Positions 1-11,660 are shown, counted from the stretch's first letter. The stretch: 64,000 bases of DNA from an uncultured Pelagibacteraceae bacterium (GCA_902604355.1 CACKYN010000003.1:1-64000); one strand, 5' to 3'. A program made the numbers and translations. The notes: generated by a model not told the origin, from the sequence alone.

Positions 1-1459
1 CTGTATCAGCAGCTTGCCCAACGGTAGTTTTTCCTTTTTCTTCAATTTTAACACTTACTGTAGCTTGTGCGTCAGTTCCCTCTGTTACAGCATGCACTTG
101 ATATAATTGTAAATTAACATCATGTGGAAATAGTGTTTTAATACATTTAAAAATTGCATCAACTGGACCATCTCCAGTTTCTGATGCTTTTTTAACATCA
201 CCATATACGTCTAAAGTCATTTCAGCTCTTTGAGGTTCACCTGTTCCGGCAAAAACTTTTAAAGATTTAAGACTGATTGCGTTAACTTTGTTATCAATAA
301 TTAAACTATCATCTATAAGTGCAACAATATCTTCATCGTAAACATGTTTTTTCTTATCTGCTAATACTTTAAACTTAGCAAAAGCATTGCCAACAACGTC
401 ATCAGTCAAGTCTGGATAACCTAAACTATTTAATTTGTCCTTAAATGCGTGTCTGCCAGAATGTTTACCCATTACTAATGAGGTTTGTTTCACACCAACA
501 CTTTCAGGTGTCATAATTTCATAAGTTTGTCTATTTTTAAGCATACCATCTTGATGAATGCCTGCTTCATGAGCAAAAGCATTTTTACCAACAATTGCTT
601 TATTGTATTGCACGGGAAAACCTGTTGCGTTTGACACAATTTTAGAAGCTTTACTTAAAAGTGTTGTATTAATTCCTGTTTCATAAGGCATCAAATCTGG
701 CCTTGTTTTGATTGCCATTACAACTTCCTCAAGCGCTGCATTTCCAGCTCTTTCACCTAAACCATTTATCGTACATTCAATTTGTCTAGCACCAGCCTGA
801 ACTCCTGCTAAAGAATTTGCAACTGCTAAGCCTAAATCATTATGACAGTGAGTAGATAAAACTGCTTTATCTATATTTGGAACTTTATTTAACAAAGTTT
901 GAATTATTTTTGTAAACTCAGATGGAATAGTATAACCAACTGTATCAGGAATATTTATTGTTGTTGCTCCATTTTTAATAGCAAGCTCTACTGTTTTGCA
1001 CATAAAATCCATATCTGTTCTTGTTCCATCTTCGCATGACCATTCAACATCATCTGTAAATTTTCTAGCATAGGCTACATGTTGTTTAATTGACTCGTAG
1101 ACATCTTCTGGTGACATATTTAATTTATGTTTCATATGAAGAGGACTTGTTGAAATAAATGTATGTATTCTAAATCTTGGAGCATGCTTTAATGCCTCAT
1201 AAGCTCTATCAATGTCTTTTTTAGAATGTCTTGATAATCCTGCTGGAATTGATTTTTTTAAAATCTTACTAACTTCAGTTACTGCTTCGAAATCTCCAGG
1301 TGATGCAATCGGAAAACCAGCTTCAATAATATCTATGCCCAATTCATCAAATACTCTAGATATTTGGATTTTTTCTTCCAAACTCATAGATGCACCTGGT
1401 GATTGCTCACCATCTCTCATAGTAGTATCAAAAATTATTACTCTATCTTTACTGCTCAT
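1..1459 (-). CDS. leuA: 2-isopropylmalate synthase (C-terminus runs off the window start)
   Basis: Hand translation of the minus strand from CAT at 1457-1459: MSSKDRVIIFDTTMRDGEQSPGASMSLEEK...; HCHNDLGLAVANSLAG motif; open to window edge. Confidence 0.95.
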   Translation of the reverse strand, partial: MSSKDRVIIFDTTMRDGEQSPGASMSLEEKIQISRVFDELGIDIIEAGFPIASPGDFEAVTEVSKILKKSIPAGLSRHSKKDIDRAYEALKHAPRFRIHTFISTSPLHMKHKLNMSPEDVYESIKQHVAYARKFTDDVEWSCEDGTRTDMDFMCKTVELAIKNGATTINIPDTVGYTIPSEFTKIIQTLLNKVPNIDKAVLSTHCHNDLGLAVANSLAGVQAGARQIECTINGLGERAGNAALEEVVMAIKTRPDLMPYETGINTTLLSKASKIVSNATGFPVQYNKAIVGKNAFAHEAGIHQDGMLKNRQTYEIMTPESVGVKQTSLVMGKHSGRHAFKDKLNSLGYPDLTDDVVGNAFAKFKVLADKKKHVYDEDIVALIDDSLIIDNKVNAISLKSLKVFAGTGEPQRAEMTLDVYGDVKKASETGDGPVDAIFKCIKTLFPHDVNLQLYQVHAVTEGTDAQATVSVKIEEKGKTTVGQAADT

Positions 1460-1565
1460 AAATAAATTTTATTGAAGACTTATATTACAATCTATGAGTG
1501 AGATTGCAAAATAAATGTTAAATTTTGACTATATTTTTAGGACCTTTTTGGGTCTTTATAAAAAT

Positions 1566-2600
<1,035 letters not shown>

Positions 2601-2606
2601 TTATAA

Positions 2607-3155
2607 TTAACTAAATATTTTGGCACCTCTTGTCATTGCCACAGCCCCGGTTCTAGAAGCGCTAATAAGTCCCCAAGGTTTTAATTTTTTACTAAGTTTA
2701 TCAATTTCTCTTCTAAGCGCTGTTATTTGAAAAACTTTAGATGTTTTGGTTTCATCTAAAATAACTAAATCAAATTTTTTACAAGCATTTAGACACTTTT
2801 CCATTTTATTTTTTTTTCCAACAATTTTAAACAATGCCATTTCTTTAAATATTACATTTTTGTCTTCTCTTTTAAATTCTGCGACTTTATGAACAGGTAC
2901 TAATTTAGTTAATTGAAGCTTGATTTGATCAATTACTTGGAGTGTTCCTGTTGTAACAATTGTAATTCTAGAAATATTTTTAACTGCATCTACTTCTGCA
3001 ACAGCTAATGATTCAATATTATATCCTCGACCAGAAAATAGTCCAACTACTCTTGCAAGCACACCGGCTTCGTTATCAACCCAAACCACAAAGATATAAG
3101 TATCAGATTTCTCTTTTTTAGTTGGGATACTATAAGCTGATTTAGATTTTGGCAT
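2607..3155 (-). CDS. ilvH: Acetolactate synthase small subunit
   Basis: ACT-domain sequence VDNEAGVLARVVGLFSGRGYNIESLAVAEV; adjacent to ilvB. Confidence 0.95.
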   Translation of the reverse strand: MPKSKSAYSIPTKKEKSDTYIFVVWVDNEAGVLARVVGLFSGRGYNIESLAVAEVDAVKNISRITIVTTGTLQVIDQIKLQLTKLVPVHKVAEFKREDKNVIFKEMALFKIVGKKNKMEKCLNACKKFDLVILDETKTSKVFQITALRREIDKLSKKLKPWGLISASRTGAVAMTRGAKIFS

Positions 3156-3160
3156 TCTGA

Positions 3161-4927
3161 TTAGACTAAGGCTTTGCCTTTTCCTTTGATTTTGTTCTCA
3201 TCTTGATCATTGGGTCCTAATATCATCTGATTGTGAGGTTTTCCTGAAGGTATCATTGGGAAACAATTTTCATTAGGGTCAACATGACAATCAAAAATAA
3301 CTGGGCCTTTATAATCTATCATTTCTTGAATTTTTTCATCTAACTCAGATGGGTTTTCCGCCTTAATTCCCTTACAGCCATAAGCTTCAGCCATTTTTAA
3401 AAAATCAGGAAGTGCTTCAGAATAACTCTCTGAATAGTTTTTTTCATGTAAAAGCTCTTGCCATTGCCTAACCATACCCATGTACTGATTATTTAAAATA
3501 AAAATTTTAATTGGTAAGTTGTATTGAACTGCAGTAGACATTTCTTGCATTGTCATTAATACAGAGGCTTCGCCAGCAATATCAACTACTAACTTTTCAG
3601 GATGTGCAATTTGTACACCTACTGCTGCTGGTAATCCATAACCCATTGTGCCCAAGCCTCCTGAAGTCATCCATCTATTTGGTTTATTAAACTTGTAATG
3701 TTGCGCTGCCCACATTTGATGTTGACCTACTTCAGTAGTTACATAAGTATCTTTATCTTTGGTTAACTCATACAGTCTTTGAACTGCATGTTGAGGCTTG
3801 ATACTATCATTACTGTTAACAAAATTAAGGGAGTCTTTGCTTCTCCATTTTTGTATTTGTTCCCACCACTTGGCAATATTTGATTTATTAGATTTGCTGT
3901 GGCCATTTTTTTTCTTCAATATTGTTTTATTTACTTTACTGATTACTTTCGTAACATCACCCACTATAGCAAGATCAACTTTTATAATTTTATTTATAGA
4001 CGAAGGATCTATATCAATGTGAACCTTTTTTGAGTTTGGAGAAAATTCATCTATTTTTCCAGTGATACGATCATCAAATCTTGCACCAATGTTTATTAAA
4101 AGATCACAATCATGCATAGCATTGTTGGCTTCATATGTTCCATGCATGCCTAACATTCCAAGAAATTGATTATCATCCCCAGGATATGCACCTAAACCTT
4201 GAAGTGTAGAAGTTATTGGAAAGCCAGTTAATTCTACAAACTCTCTTAATGCATCACTTGCCTTAGGGCCTGAATTAATTACTCCACCACCACTGTAAAT
4301 AACCGGTTTTTTTGCATTTTTTAATAAATCAATTAATTGATCTATTTGTTTTTGAGAAAATTCATTTTTAGATTTTCCATTTAATTTTTTTTCTTTTTTA
4401 GGTTTTTTATATTTAGTTTTCGCAAATTGAATATCTTTTGGAATATCGACTAAAACTGGACCAGGTCTTCCTGTGGTTGCAACTTTAAATGCTTCGTGCA
4501 TTATTTCTGATAAATCATTTATATCTTTTACTAACCAATTATGTTTTGTGCAGGGCCTAGTAATACCAGTAGTATCACATTCTTGAAATGCGTCAGTTCC
4601 TATTAAATGTGTTGGAACCTGACCAGAAATACAAACCAATGGAACCGAGTCCATATAAGCATCTGTTAACGCAGTTACAACATTGGTTGCACCAGGACCA
4701 GATGTAACTAGAACAACTCCAGGCTTACCTGATGATCTTGCATATCCCTCAGCTGCATGACCAGCACCTTGTTCGTGTCTCACTAAGATATGTTTAATAG
4801 TGGAATGATTTTTAAGTTCATCATAGATTGGTAAAACTGCTCCACCAGGATATCCAAAAATATGTTCTACCTTTTGATCTTTAAGACATTTAAAGACAAT
4901 TTCTGCACCTGTGTATAATTTTGGCAT
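3161..4927 (-). CDS. ilvB: Acetolactate synthase large subunit
   Basis: FGYPGGAVLPIYDEL, HEQGAGHAAEGYARSSGKPGV, ThDP-binding region. Confidence 0.97.
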   Translation of the reverse strand: MPKLYTGAEIVFKCLKDQKVEHIFGYPGGAVLPIYDELKNHSTIKHILVRHEQGAGHAAEGYARSSGKPGVVLVTSGPGATNVVTALTDAYMDSVPLVCISGQVPTHLIGTDAFQECDTTGITRPCTKHNWLVKDINDLSEIMHEAFKVATTGRPGPVLVDIPKDIQFAKTKYKKPKKEKKLNGKSKNEFSQKQIDQLIDLLKNAKKPVIYSGGGVINSGPKASDALREFVELTGFPITSTLQGLGAYPGDDNQFLGMLGMHGTYEANNAMHDCDLLINIGARFDDRITGKIDEFSPNSKKVHIDIDPSSINKIIKVDLAIVGDVTKVISKVNKTILKKKNGHSKSNKSNIAKWWEQIQKWRSKDSLNFVNSNDSIKPQHAVQRLYELTKDKDTYVTTEVGQHQMWAAQHYKFNKPNRWMTSGGLGTMGYGLPAAVGVQIAHPEKLVVDIAGEASVLMTMQEMSTAVQYNLPIKIFILNNQYMGMVRQWQELLHEKNYSESYSEALPDFLKMAEAYGCKGIKAENPSELDEKIQEMIDYKGPVIFDCHVDPNENCFPMIPSGKPHNQMILGPNDQDENKIKGKGKALV

Positions 4928-4978
4928 TTCTCAATCTAGCTGAAGTTGTACTGATTGGTCAAGTTTTGATTGAGAAAT
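4926..4978 (-). promoter_or_regulatory. 11-bp perfect inverted repeat filling the miaA-ilvB gap and reaching the ilvB start codon
   Basis: ATTTCTCAATC (4926-4936) and GATTGAGAAAT (4968-4978) are exact reverse complements. Confidence 0.55.
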
Positions 4979-5887
4979 TTAAATTTTTTTTAAAAAATTA
5001 TCCAACTCATTTGGTTTTAATTTGAACCAAGAATTCATATTACCTCTTGCCCAAGTACTTTGTCTTTTAGCGTATTGCCGAGTTTTTATTGATATATTCT
5101 CAATAATTTCTCCCAATTCTTTTTCATTATTTAAATATTGTCTTATTTCATTTATCCCAATGGCCTTATTAACGCTTTTGTCTTTTCTGACCTTTAGTTT
5201 GATAAAAGTTTTTACCTCTTTAATTGCTCCATTTTTAATCATTTCCTTAGATCTGACATTAATTCTCTCCATTAGTTCCATACGTGGAAAATCAATGTAG
5301 ATTTTATAAAAGTCACTTTTTTGAAAATTAGATTTAGTATTTTTGTACCATTCATGAATTGATTTCTTGGTATAAAATTTTACTTCATAGGCTCTGATTG
5401 ATCTATGAGAGTCTGTTGGATTAATCTTATTTTTAGAAGCTGGGTCAAGTTCCAAAAGTTTTTTATAAAATAGTTTTTGACCTATTTTTAATTGATGAGC
5501 TCTTATTTGATTTCTAATATTTATCGGTATATTTGGAATTTTTACAAGTCCATCTATTAATCCCTTAAAATATAAACCTGTACCACCGACGAGTATTGGA
5601 GTTTTTTTTCTTCTTTTTATTTCCTCAATTTTTTTTAAAACTAACTTCAGCCAATTTCCAATTGAAAAATTTTTTTTGACATCATGAAAACCGTATAAAT
5701 GATGTTTAATTTTTTGATATTTTTTTTGATCAGGTCTTGCAGAAAGAATCTTTAATTGCTTATAAACCTGCATACTGTCCGCATTGATAATTTCTCCATT
5801 TAATTTTTTTGCAAGTTTAATTGCAAAACTAGATTTTCCCGAAGCAGTTGGTCCAGAAATTAATATTATCTTGGATTTAAAATCCAT
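4979..5887 (-). CDS. miaA: tRNA dimethylallyltransferase
   Basis: ISGPTASGKSSFAIKLAKKLNGEIINADSMQVYK. Confidence 0.95.
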   Translation of the reverse strand: MDFKSKIILISGPTASGKSSFAIKLAKKLNGEIINADSMQVYKQLKILSARPDQKKYQKIKHHLYGFHDVKKNFSIGNWLKLVLKKIEEIKRRKKTPILVGGTGLYFKGLIDGLVKIPNIPINIRNQIRAHQLKIGQKLFYKKLLELDPASKNKINPTDSHRSIRAYEVKFYTKKSIHEWYKNTKSNFQKSDFYKIYIDFPRMELMERINVRSKEMIKNGAIKEVKTFIKLKVRKDKSVNKAIGINEIRQYLNNEKELGEIIENISIKTRQYAKRQSTWARGNMNSWFKLKPNELDNFLKKI

Positions 5888-5889
5888 GA

Positions 5890-7299
5890 TTAGTCTAACT
5901 TAATTCCGATATATCTTCTCTGGTTTAGATTATTATAAATTGCAAGTAATATCGTTTTCTGATTTGAATTTAAAACTTTTTTTGTAATTTGTTTTAAATC
6001 CTCAATAGTTTTTATTCTTTGTTTTTGGGCCTCAACAATAATGCTATTGACTTCAATTGAACCAGATAAAGGACTATTATTTTGAATACTAGTTATCACA
6101 AGTCCAGTAGTCTGATTTGGTAGTTTACGATTTTTTATATCTTCTTTGTTGAGTTGTCTTACAGTTATTTTTAAATCTTCAATTTGATCAGTTGTATCTG
6201 TTGTTTTTTGTTTCTCACTCAATTTAAAATCTTCAGATGTTTCAAGTCTTCCTAAGACAACATTTTTTATAATTTCTTTTTTATCTCTCCATATTTTAAC
6301 TTCTACATTTTTACCGACTTGTGTCTTGGCAACTATCGATGGTAGTTCTTTCATTTGATTAATTCTTTGGCCATTGAATTCTAAAATAATATCACCAGCT
6401 TTTATTCCAGCTTTTTCTGATGGACTGTTTTCTGCAACACTTGCAACCAAGGCTCCTCTTGGTTTGTCTAATTTTTCAACCTCTGCAATTTCTTTAGTGA
6501 CATCTTGTATTCTTACACCTAACCATCCTCTTTTAGTTTCTCCAAATTCTATTAGTTGATTAATTATAACTTGAGCACTGTTTGATGGAATTGAAAATCC
6601 AATACCAATTGAACCGTTTCGACCTAAAATAGCAGTATTGATCCCTATAACATTTCCCTGCATATCAAACAAAGGTCCGCCAGAATTTCCTGAATTAATT
6701 GATGCATCAGTTTGAATGAAATCTTCATATCTAGATAGACCAATTGATCTGTTTCTTGCTGAAATAATTCCAGCTGTAACTGTTCCCCCCAAACCAAATG
6801 GGTTTCCAATTGCAATCACCCAGTCACCTATTCTGGCTCTGTCTGAGTCACCAAAAGCAACAGGTATAAACTTTTCATCAGTTTCTAATTGTAAAACAGC
6901 TATATCCATTAGTGGATCAGCTCCTAATACTTTTGCCTTAAACTCTTGATCACCATTTACTCTAACGATTATATCATCTGCATCTTGAATTACATGATTG
7001 TTAGTTATAACAATACCTTTTTCATCTATTATAAATCCTGATCCTAATGCAGCTGATTGCCTTTCTTGAGGATCTCCAAACTCTTTAAACATGTCTCCAA
7101 AGGGTGATCCTGGAGGAAATTGAAATGGAAGTGGATTAGACTTTGTAACTACTGTTGTTGATGTAGAAATATTTACAACAGATGGCATTAATTTTTCAGC
7201 AAGGTCAGCAAAAGACTCTGGAACAGGTTTTGAATAAGATTTGTTAAAAAAACTAAGAGATATAATTATGGTAATAAATATAATTTTAATTTTTTTCAT
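5890..7299 (-). CDS. degP: Do/DegP-family periplasmic serine protease with PDZ domains
   Basis: ALGSGFIIDEKGIVITNNHVI, TDASINSGNSGGPLF, PDZ region. Confidence 0.93.
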   Translation of the reverse strand: MKKIKIIFITIIISLSFFNKSYSKPVPESFADLAEKLMPSVVNISTSTTVVTKSNPLPFQFPPGSPFGDMFKEFGDPQERQSAALGSGFIIDEKGIVITNNHVIQDADDIIVRVNGDQEFKAKVLGADPLMDIAVLQLETDEKFIPVAFGDSDRARIGDWVIAIGNPFGLGGTVTAGIISARNRSIGLSRYEDFIQTDASINSGNSGGPLFDMQGNVIGINTAILGRNGSIGIGFSIPSNSAQVIINQLIEFGETKRGWLGVRIQDVTKEIAEVEKLDKPRGALVASVAENSPSEKAGIKAGDIILEFNGQRINQMKELPSIVAKTQVGKNVEVKIWRDKKEIIKNVVLGRLETSEDFKLSEKQKTTDTTDQIEDLKITVRQLNKEDIKNRKLPNQTTGLVITSIQNNSPLSGSIEVNSIIVEAQKQRIKTIEDLKQITKKVLNSNQKTILLAIYNNLNQRRYIGIKLD

Positions 7300-7485
7300 T
7301 TAACTTTTTATATAATAAATAATTATAAATCCTATAATTGCAAAGATAAGTCCTCCTGTTCTTAATTGACTATCTTTTAAGAATTCTAATTTTTTTAACA
7401 TATTTTTCATTTTTGCCGGAAATATGGCGTATAAAATTCCTTCTATGAATAAGAATAAACCAAAAGCTATGGCTAGCTCATTCAT
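7300..7485 (-). CDS. DUF2065 family small membrane protein
   Basis: 61 aa, two TM segments; sits between hflC and degP as in other proteobacteria. Confidence 0.75.
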   Translation of the reverse strand: MNELAIAFGLFLFIEGILYAIFPAKMKNMLKKLEFLKDSQLRTGGLIFAIIGFIIIYYIKS

Positions 7486-7492
7486 TTAAAAT

Positions 7493-8365
7493 TTATTGTT
7501 GAATTTCAGGTTTTATATTGCCAAAAAATTTGAAGAATTCACTATCAGGAGATAAAATTAAAGATGTTTCTCCGCCAATCAATGCTTTTTCATAAGCTTG
7601 CATTGCTCTATAAAATGCAAAAAATTCAGGATCTTGACCAAATGCATCTGCAAAGATTTTATTTCTTAAACCATCCCCTTCACCTTTCATTATCTCTGAC
7701 TGTTTTTGAGATTCTGCTAGTATAACAGTGACTTCTTTGTCTGCAGTTGAAGTAATTGTGACTGCCATCTCTGCACCTTTTGCTCTAAATTCTTTTGCTT
7801 CTCTTTCCCTCTCGGTTTGCATTCTTCTATAAATCGCATCACTATTTGCTTGTGGAAGATCAGCTCTTTTTATCCTTACATCAACAATAGTAATACCAAA
7901 GTTTTTCGCTTCGTTATTAACACCTTCTTTAATCAAAGCCATTTGTTTTGATCTGTCCTGAGAAAGTAATGTTTGTAGTTCTTCTTGACCTAGAACATTT
8001 CTAATTCTTGAGTTTATAATTGTAGATAATCTTGATCTCGCTACCCTTTCGTCACCAACAGAAATATAAAACTGAAGTGGATCAACAATTTTAAATCTTG
8101 CAAATGCATCAACAATTAAACGTTTTTGATCAGATGCGATAACCTCTTCTGGTGGTGTATCCAAGTTTAATATTCTCTTATCGAGATAAACTACGTTTTG
8201 AATAAAAGGAATTTTGAAATTCAAGCCAGGTTTTGTAATTATTCTTTTTGGATCACCAAATTGAAGAATTATTGCCTGATTGACTTCCTTAACGATTATT
8301 ACTGATAAGAAAGCTAAAAGACCTATTGCAATAATTAATCCACCTAAAATTTTTCCAGCTCTCAT
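7493..8365 (-). CDS. hflC: Protease modulator HflC
   Basis: SPFH/prohibitin-like ORF downstream of hflK. Confidence 0.92.
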   Translation of the reverse strand: MRAGKILGGLIIAIGLLAFLSVIIVKEVNQAIILQFGDPKRIITKPGLNFKIPFIQNVVYLDKRILNLDTPPEEVIASDQKRLIVDAFARFKIVDPLQFYISVGDERVARSRLSTIINSRIRNVLGQEELQTLLSQDRSKQMALIKEGVNNEAKNFGITIVDVRIKRADLPQANSDAIYRRMQTEREREAKEFRAKGAEMAVTITSTADKEVTVILAESQKQSEIMKGEGDGLRNKIFADAFGQDPEFFAFYRAMQAYEKALIGGETSLILSPDSEFFKFFGNIKPEIQQ

Positions 8366-9469
8366 TTAATTAGTAACTTTCTTTTTTAATTCAGGGAGTG
8401 GTAAGTAAGGCACTACTCCTGAACCTGCGTTTTTTTCAATAATAACTTTATCAATATCGGCTAAAACCTTTTCCATCGTTTCTAAATACATTCTTTCTTG
8501 AGTCACTACTTTTGCATTTTTGTATTCATTATATATAGATACAAATCTGCTCGCTTCACCTTCCGCTTTAGCTACAACCTCTTTTTTGTAAGCTTCAGCA
8601 GCTTGTAAGATTTTTTGACCTTCTCCTCTTGCTCTCGGAATAACATCGTTTGCATAAGCTTCTGCCTCGTTTTTAGATCTTTCCATATCTGCTCTTGCAG
8701 CTTGTACATCTCTAAATGCATCAATTACTTGATCTGGTGGATCAGCTTTTTGAGTTTGAACCTGTGTAATTTGAATTCCACTTTCATAATCATCTAAGAT
8801 ATTTTGTATAATCTCTTGTGTTTCTACCTCAATTTTTGATCTTCCCTCTGTTAAAATTGGTTGAATATCACTTTTTGCTATAACTTCTCTCATAGCTGTT
8901 TCAGCAGCTGCTTTGACTGTACCTTCTGGGTCTTGTATCTTAAATAAAAAATTTCCCGCGTCTTTAATTACCCAAAATACTGAGAAGTCTATGTTCACAA
9001 TATTTTCGTCACCAGTCAGCATTAAGCTTTCTTGTGGAACATCTGCAACTCCTCCACCAGTTGAAAAACCACTGTCTCTCTCAGATCTAAAGCCAATATC
9101 TATTCTATTAACTTTAGTAACTTTAGGTGTAAGCACATTCTCTACAGGAAAAGGTATGTGATAATTTAATCCTGGTTGAGTGGTTTTAATAAATTTACCA
9201 AATCTTAACACAACACCTTGTTCATCAGGTAGAACTCTATAAAGCCCACTTGCCAACCAAACAAAAGCTAAAACTAGTAATATTAATCCAACAGATTTAC
9301 CGCCTGATGATTTTCCACCAGGTAAAAATTTTTTAATTTTATCTTGTATCTCTTTTATAATTTCATCTATATTCGGAGGTCTAGGACCTCTTCCTGAACC
9401 ATTATTATTTCCACCACCTGGAGGTGATCCCCATGGGCTTCCACCCCTACCTCTGAAATCATCTGACAT
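8366..9469 (-). CDS. hflK: FtsH protease activity modulator HflK
   Basis: Gly-rich N-terminus, SPFH domain, adjacent to hflC. Confidence 0.93.
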   Translation of the reverse strand: MSDDFRGRGGSPWGSPPGGGNNNGSGRGPRPPNIDEIIKEIQDKIKKFLPGGKSSGGKSVGLILLVLAFVWLASGLYRVLPDEQGVVLRFGKFIKTTQPGLNYHIPFPVENVLTPKVTKVNRIDIGFRSERDSGFSTGGGVADVPQESLMLTGDENIVNIDFSVFWVIKDAGNFLFKIQDPEGTVKAAAETAMREVIAKSDIQPILTEGRSKIEVETQEIIQNILDDYESGIQITQVQTQKADPPDQVIDAFRDVQAARADMERSKNEAEAYANDVIPRARGEGQKILQAAEAYKKEVVAKAEGEASRFVSIYNEYKNAKVVTQERMYLETMEKVLADIDKVIIEKNAGSGVVPYLPLPELKKKVTN

Positions 9470-9520
9470 ATGCCAAAGTATATAGTGTCTTTATTACAAA
9501 AAACAAGTAATGATAGTTGT

Positions 9521-10345
9521 ATGTCAGATAAAAAGCCTGAACTTAGTGCCGCAATGAAACAGAAGCTTCAGCCTAAGAAATTCACAAAAAATCCTATATT
9601 AGGAACCAAATTTACAATCGCTATTTCAAGTGCAAAAGGTGGTGTTGGAAAATCTACTTTTGCTACAAATTTAGCTTTAGCCTTAAAACAAGTCGGTTGT
9701 AAAGTGGGATTATTGGATGCTGACATTTATGGTCCTTCTATTCCGAAAATGTTAGATATTAATGAAAAACCTAAAAGTGACGGCCAAAAATTAGAACCTA
9801 TTGTTAAGTATGATATTCAATGTATGTCCATTGGTTTCTTAGCTGACCAACAGACACCAATGATATGGCGTGGACCAATGGTTACAAGCGCAATTAAAAC
9901 TTTCACTCAAAAAGTTAATTGGAAAGATTTAGATTTTATAATTGTTGATATGCCACCTGGCACAGGAGATACACAGTTAACTTTTTCACAAGAAATAAAA
10001 ATGGATGGTGCAATAATAGTTTCTACCCCACAAGAGGTTGCTCTTTTAGATGTTAAAAGAGGTATAAAAATGTTTGATAAACTTGGGGTAAAAATCTTAG
10101 GGTTAGTAGATAATATGAGTTTTTTTATTGGAGATGATGGTAAAAAATATAAAATATTTGGCGAAGGTGGTGTTAAAAAAACAGCAGAAGAATTTGAAAA
10201 AGAATTTTTAGGAGAAATACCAATTAATCCTGAAGTGGGAAAAACTTCAGATGATGGAAAACCCTTAGTAGAATCAAATCCAAATCACGAAATTTCAAAA
10301 ATATATTTAGATTTTGCTAATAAAATCAAATCAACTTATCTTTAA
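9521..10345 (+). CDS. mrp: Mrp/NBP35 family Fe-S cluster carrier ATPase (ORF-track start 9470 probably too early; MSDKKPEL at 9521 preferred)
   Basis: [46 protein letters not shown]. Confidence 0.92.
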   Translation: MSDKKPELSAAMKQKLQPKKFTKNPILGTKFTIAISSAKGGVGKSTFATNLALALKQVGCKVGLLDADIYGPSIPKMLDINEKPKSDGQKLEPIVKYDIQCMSIGFLADQQTPMIWRGPMVTSAIKTFTQKVNWKDLDFIIVDMPPGTGDTQLTFSQEIKMDGAIIVSTPQEVALLDVKRGIKMFDKLGVKILGLVDNMSFFIGDDGKKYKIFGEGGVKKTAEEFEKEFLGEIPINPEVGKTSDDGKPLVESNPNHEISKIYLDFANKIKSTYL

Positions 10346-11273
10346 GATCAAAGGCAATCATTAACTCATTCCACTCTCTTTTTGAAAGACCTGAGCTATC
10401 TAGATCAATATTTTTGCCCTTTATAAGTTTTTGAATAATTAATTTTCCTTTAGCTGAAACTTCTGTGCCTCCAACCCTATAATCCAAAAATGCTTCATAA
10501 GTTGTTGGAACCCATTTTTTAAGAGTATCTAACATTATATCTGCGTAAACTCTTATTTCATACTGTGCATGGCTATCTGCTCTAAGCCTTAAAAAATTCA
10601 TAAGGTTTAGAAGGTCAGTTTTCCAGTACCATTGGGTATAAGTATTTAAAGTTAAATTCATTCTTGCAAGTTCTCTTGCTAGACCTTTTTTATTTTCATC
10701 TATAGTTGAGCCATCAAATCTTTCATTAAGCATTGTTTCATAATTGTCGTAGGTTCTCTCAGCATCACTTTTTAAAAGTTCTAAAACCTCTTCTGCTTGT
10801 TTACCCTCCAACACATCTCCTCTGCCTTGCCTATTACTGGTAGATTGAGCAGCTAAGTTTTCTTGCGTGGGTAAGTAAAATTCTTTATCTAAAATAGAAT
10901 ATCTTGCAGAGTATTCATTAACATTAGCTGTTCTGTGTCTAATCCATTGTCGAGCAATAAATATTGGTAACTTTATATGATATTTTATCTCACACATTTC
11001 AAAAGGAGTGCTGTGCCAATGCCTCATTAAATACTTTATCAACCCTTTATCTGTAGATACTTGTTTTGTGCCTTTCCCATAAGAAACTCTTGCAGACTGA
11101 ACAATTGAGCTATCATCTCCCATATAATCCACCACTCGGACAAAACCATGGTCTAATGCAGGAATTGCCTCATAAAGAATATCTTCAAGCTCTGATACTG
11201 TAACTCTTTTAGTTTGATTACTTTGAGATTGTTGATTTTTTATTTCTTCCGCTTGTTCTTTGGTAAGTTTCAT
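10326..11273 (-). CDS. thyX: FAD-dependent thymidylate synthase (start corrected to 11273; the ORF-track start at 11396 runs into the tmRNA gene)
   Basis: ThyX signature [18 protein letters not shown] at 11271-11273 gives [13 protein letters not shown]. Confidence 0.93.
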   Translation of the reverse strand: MKLTKEQAEEIKNQQSQSNQTKRVTVSELEDILYEAIPALDHGFVRVVDYMGDDSSIVQSARVSYGKGTKQVSTDKGLIKYLMRHWHSTPFEMCEIKYHIKLPIFIARQWIRHRTANVNEYSARYSILDKEFYLPTQENLAAQSTSNRQGRGDVLEGKQAEEVLELLKSDAERTYDNYETMLNERFDGSTIDENKKGLARELARMNLTLNTYTQWYWKTDLLNLMNFLRLRADSHAQYEIRVYADIMLDTLKKWVPTTYEAFLDYRVGGTEVSAKGKLIIQKLIKGKNIDLDSSGLSKREWNELMIAFDLKDKLI

Positions 11274-11310
11274 GATTATTATTGAATCTATTGTAATTCC
11301 TTTTATATTA

Positions 11311-11572
11311 ATAGTGTTGGTTTTCCAACTACGACGATAAACGAATTTCGTAATAACCATTGCGGACGTGGGGGCAGTACCCACCACCTCCACCATACAA
11401 CTTATGGGGGTGAACTAGATTCGACGGATGACTAAAAGCTATTCTTTCGTTCGGGATTGTTCCACCGTGACGGGCTAATTTATAATTGCTAACGAAAGTT
11501 ACGCACTTGCTGCATAATTAACTTAGTTAATTAAGCACGGGGTCCGGGGCACCTGGCAACAGAACGCCCCTT
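11311..11572 (+). ncRNA. ssrA: Circularly permuted two-piece tmRNA: acceptor piece ending CCA at 11395, intervening segment about 11396-11405, coding piece from 11406; outer ends approximate
   Basis: GTGGG-loop-CCCAC T-arm then CACCTCC-A-CCA; GGGGGTG at 11406 pairs with CACCTCC to form the acceptor stem; conserved GGGGGTGAACTAGATTCGACGG; tag GCTAACGAAAGTTACGCACTTGCTGCATAA (11488-11517) = ANESYALAA*. Confidence 0.93.
11546..11572 (+). repeat. Copy 1 of 27-bp near-identical direct repeat (3' end of tmRNA coding piece)
   Basis: GGGGCACCTGGCAACAGAACGCCCCTT; 26/27 identical to 12294-12320. Confidence 0.95.
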
Positions 11573-11660
11573 CTCATTTGTTAATTTAGTTTGCAACATC
11601 AACGTTATTTAAAAAATACAACCAAAGGATTCGGCCTGTGTTCGGAATTATTTTTAAATT

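Noticed and set aside
1212-1475. Plus-strand ORF antisense to leuA
   Set aside because: Shadow of the leuA coding frame; other antisense short ORFs (e.g. 1796-2038, 3798-4022, 15690-16010, 28569-28931, 42163-42411) rejected for the same reason.
1530-1562. Short hairpin AGGACC-TTTTTG-GGTCTT between leuA and ilvC
   Set aside because: Only 6 bp including a G-T pair, no clear U tract on the minus strand; too weak to call as terminator or attenuator.
11274-11396. N-terminal extension of the ThyX ORF
   Set aside because: It is antisense to the tmRNA acceptor piece and not ThyX-like; the start at 11273 fits.
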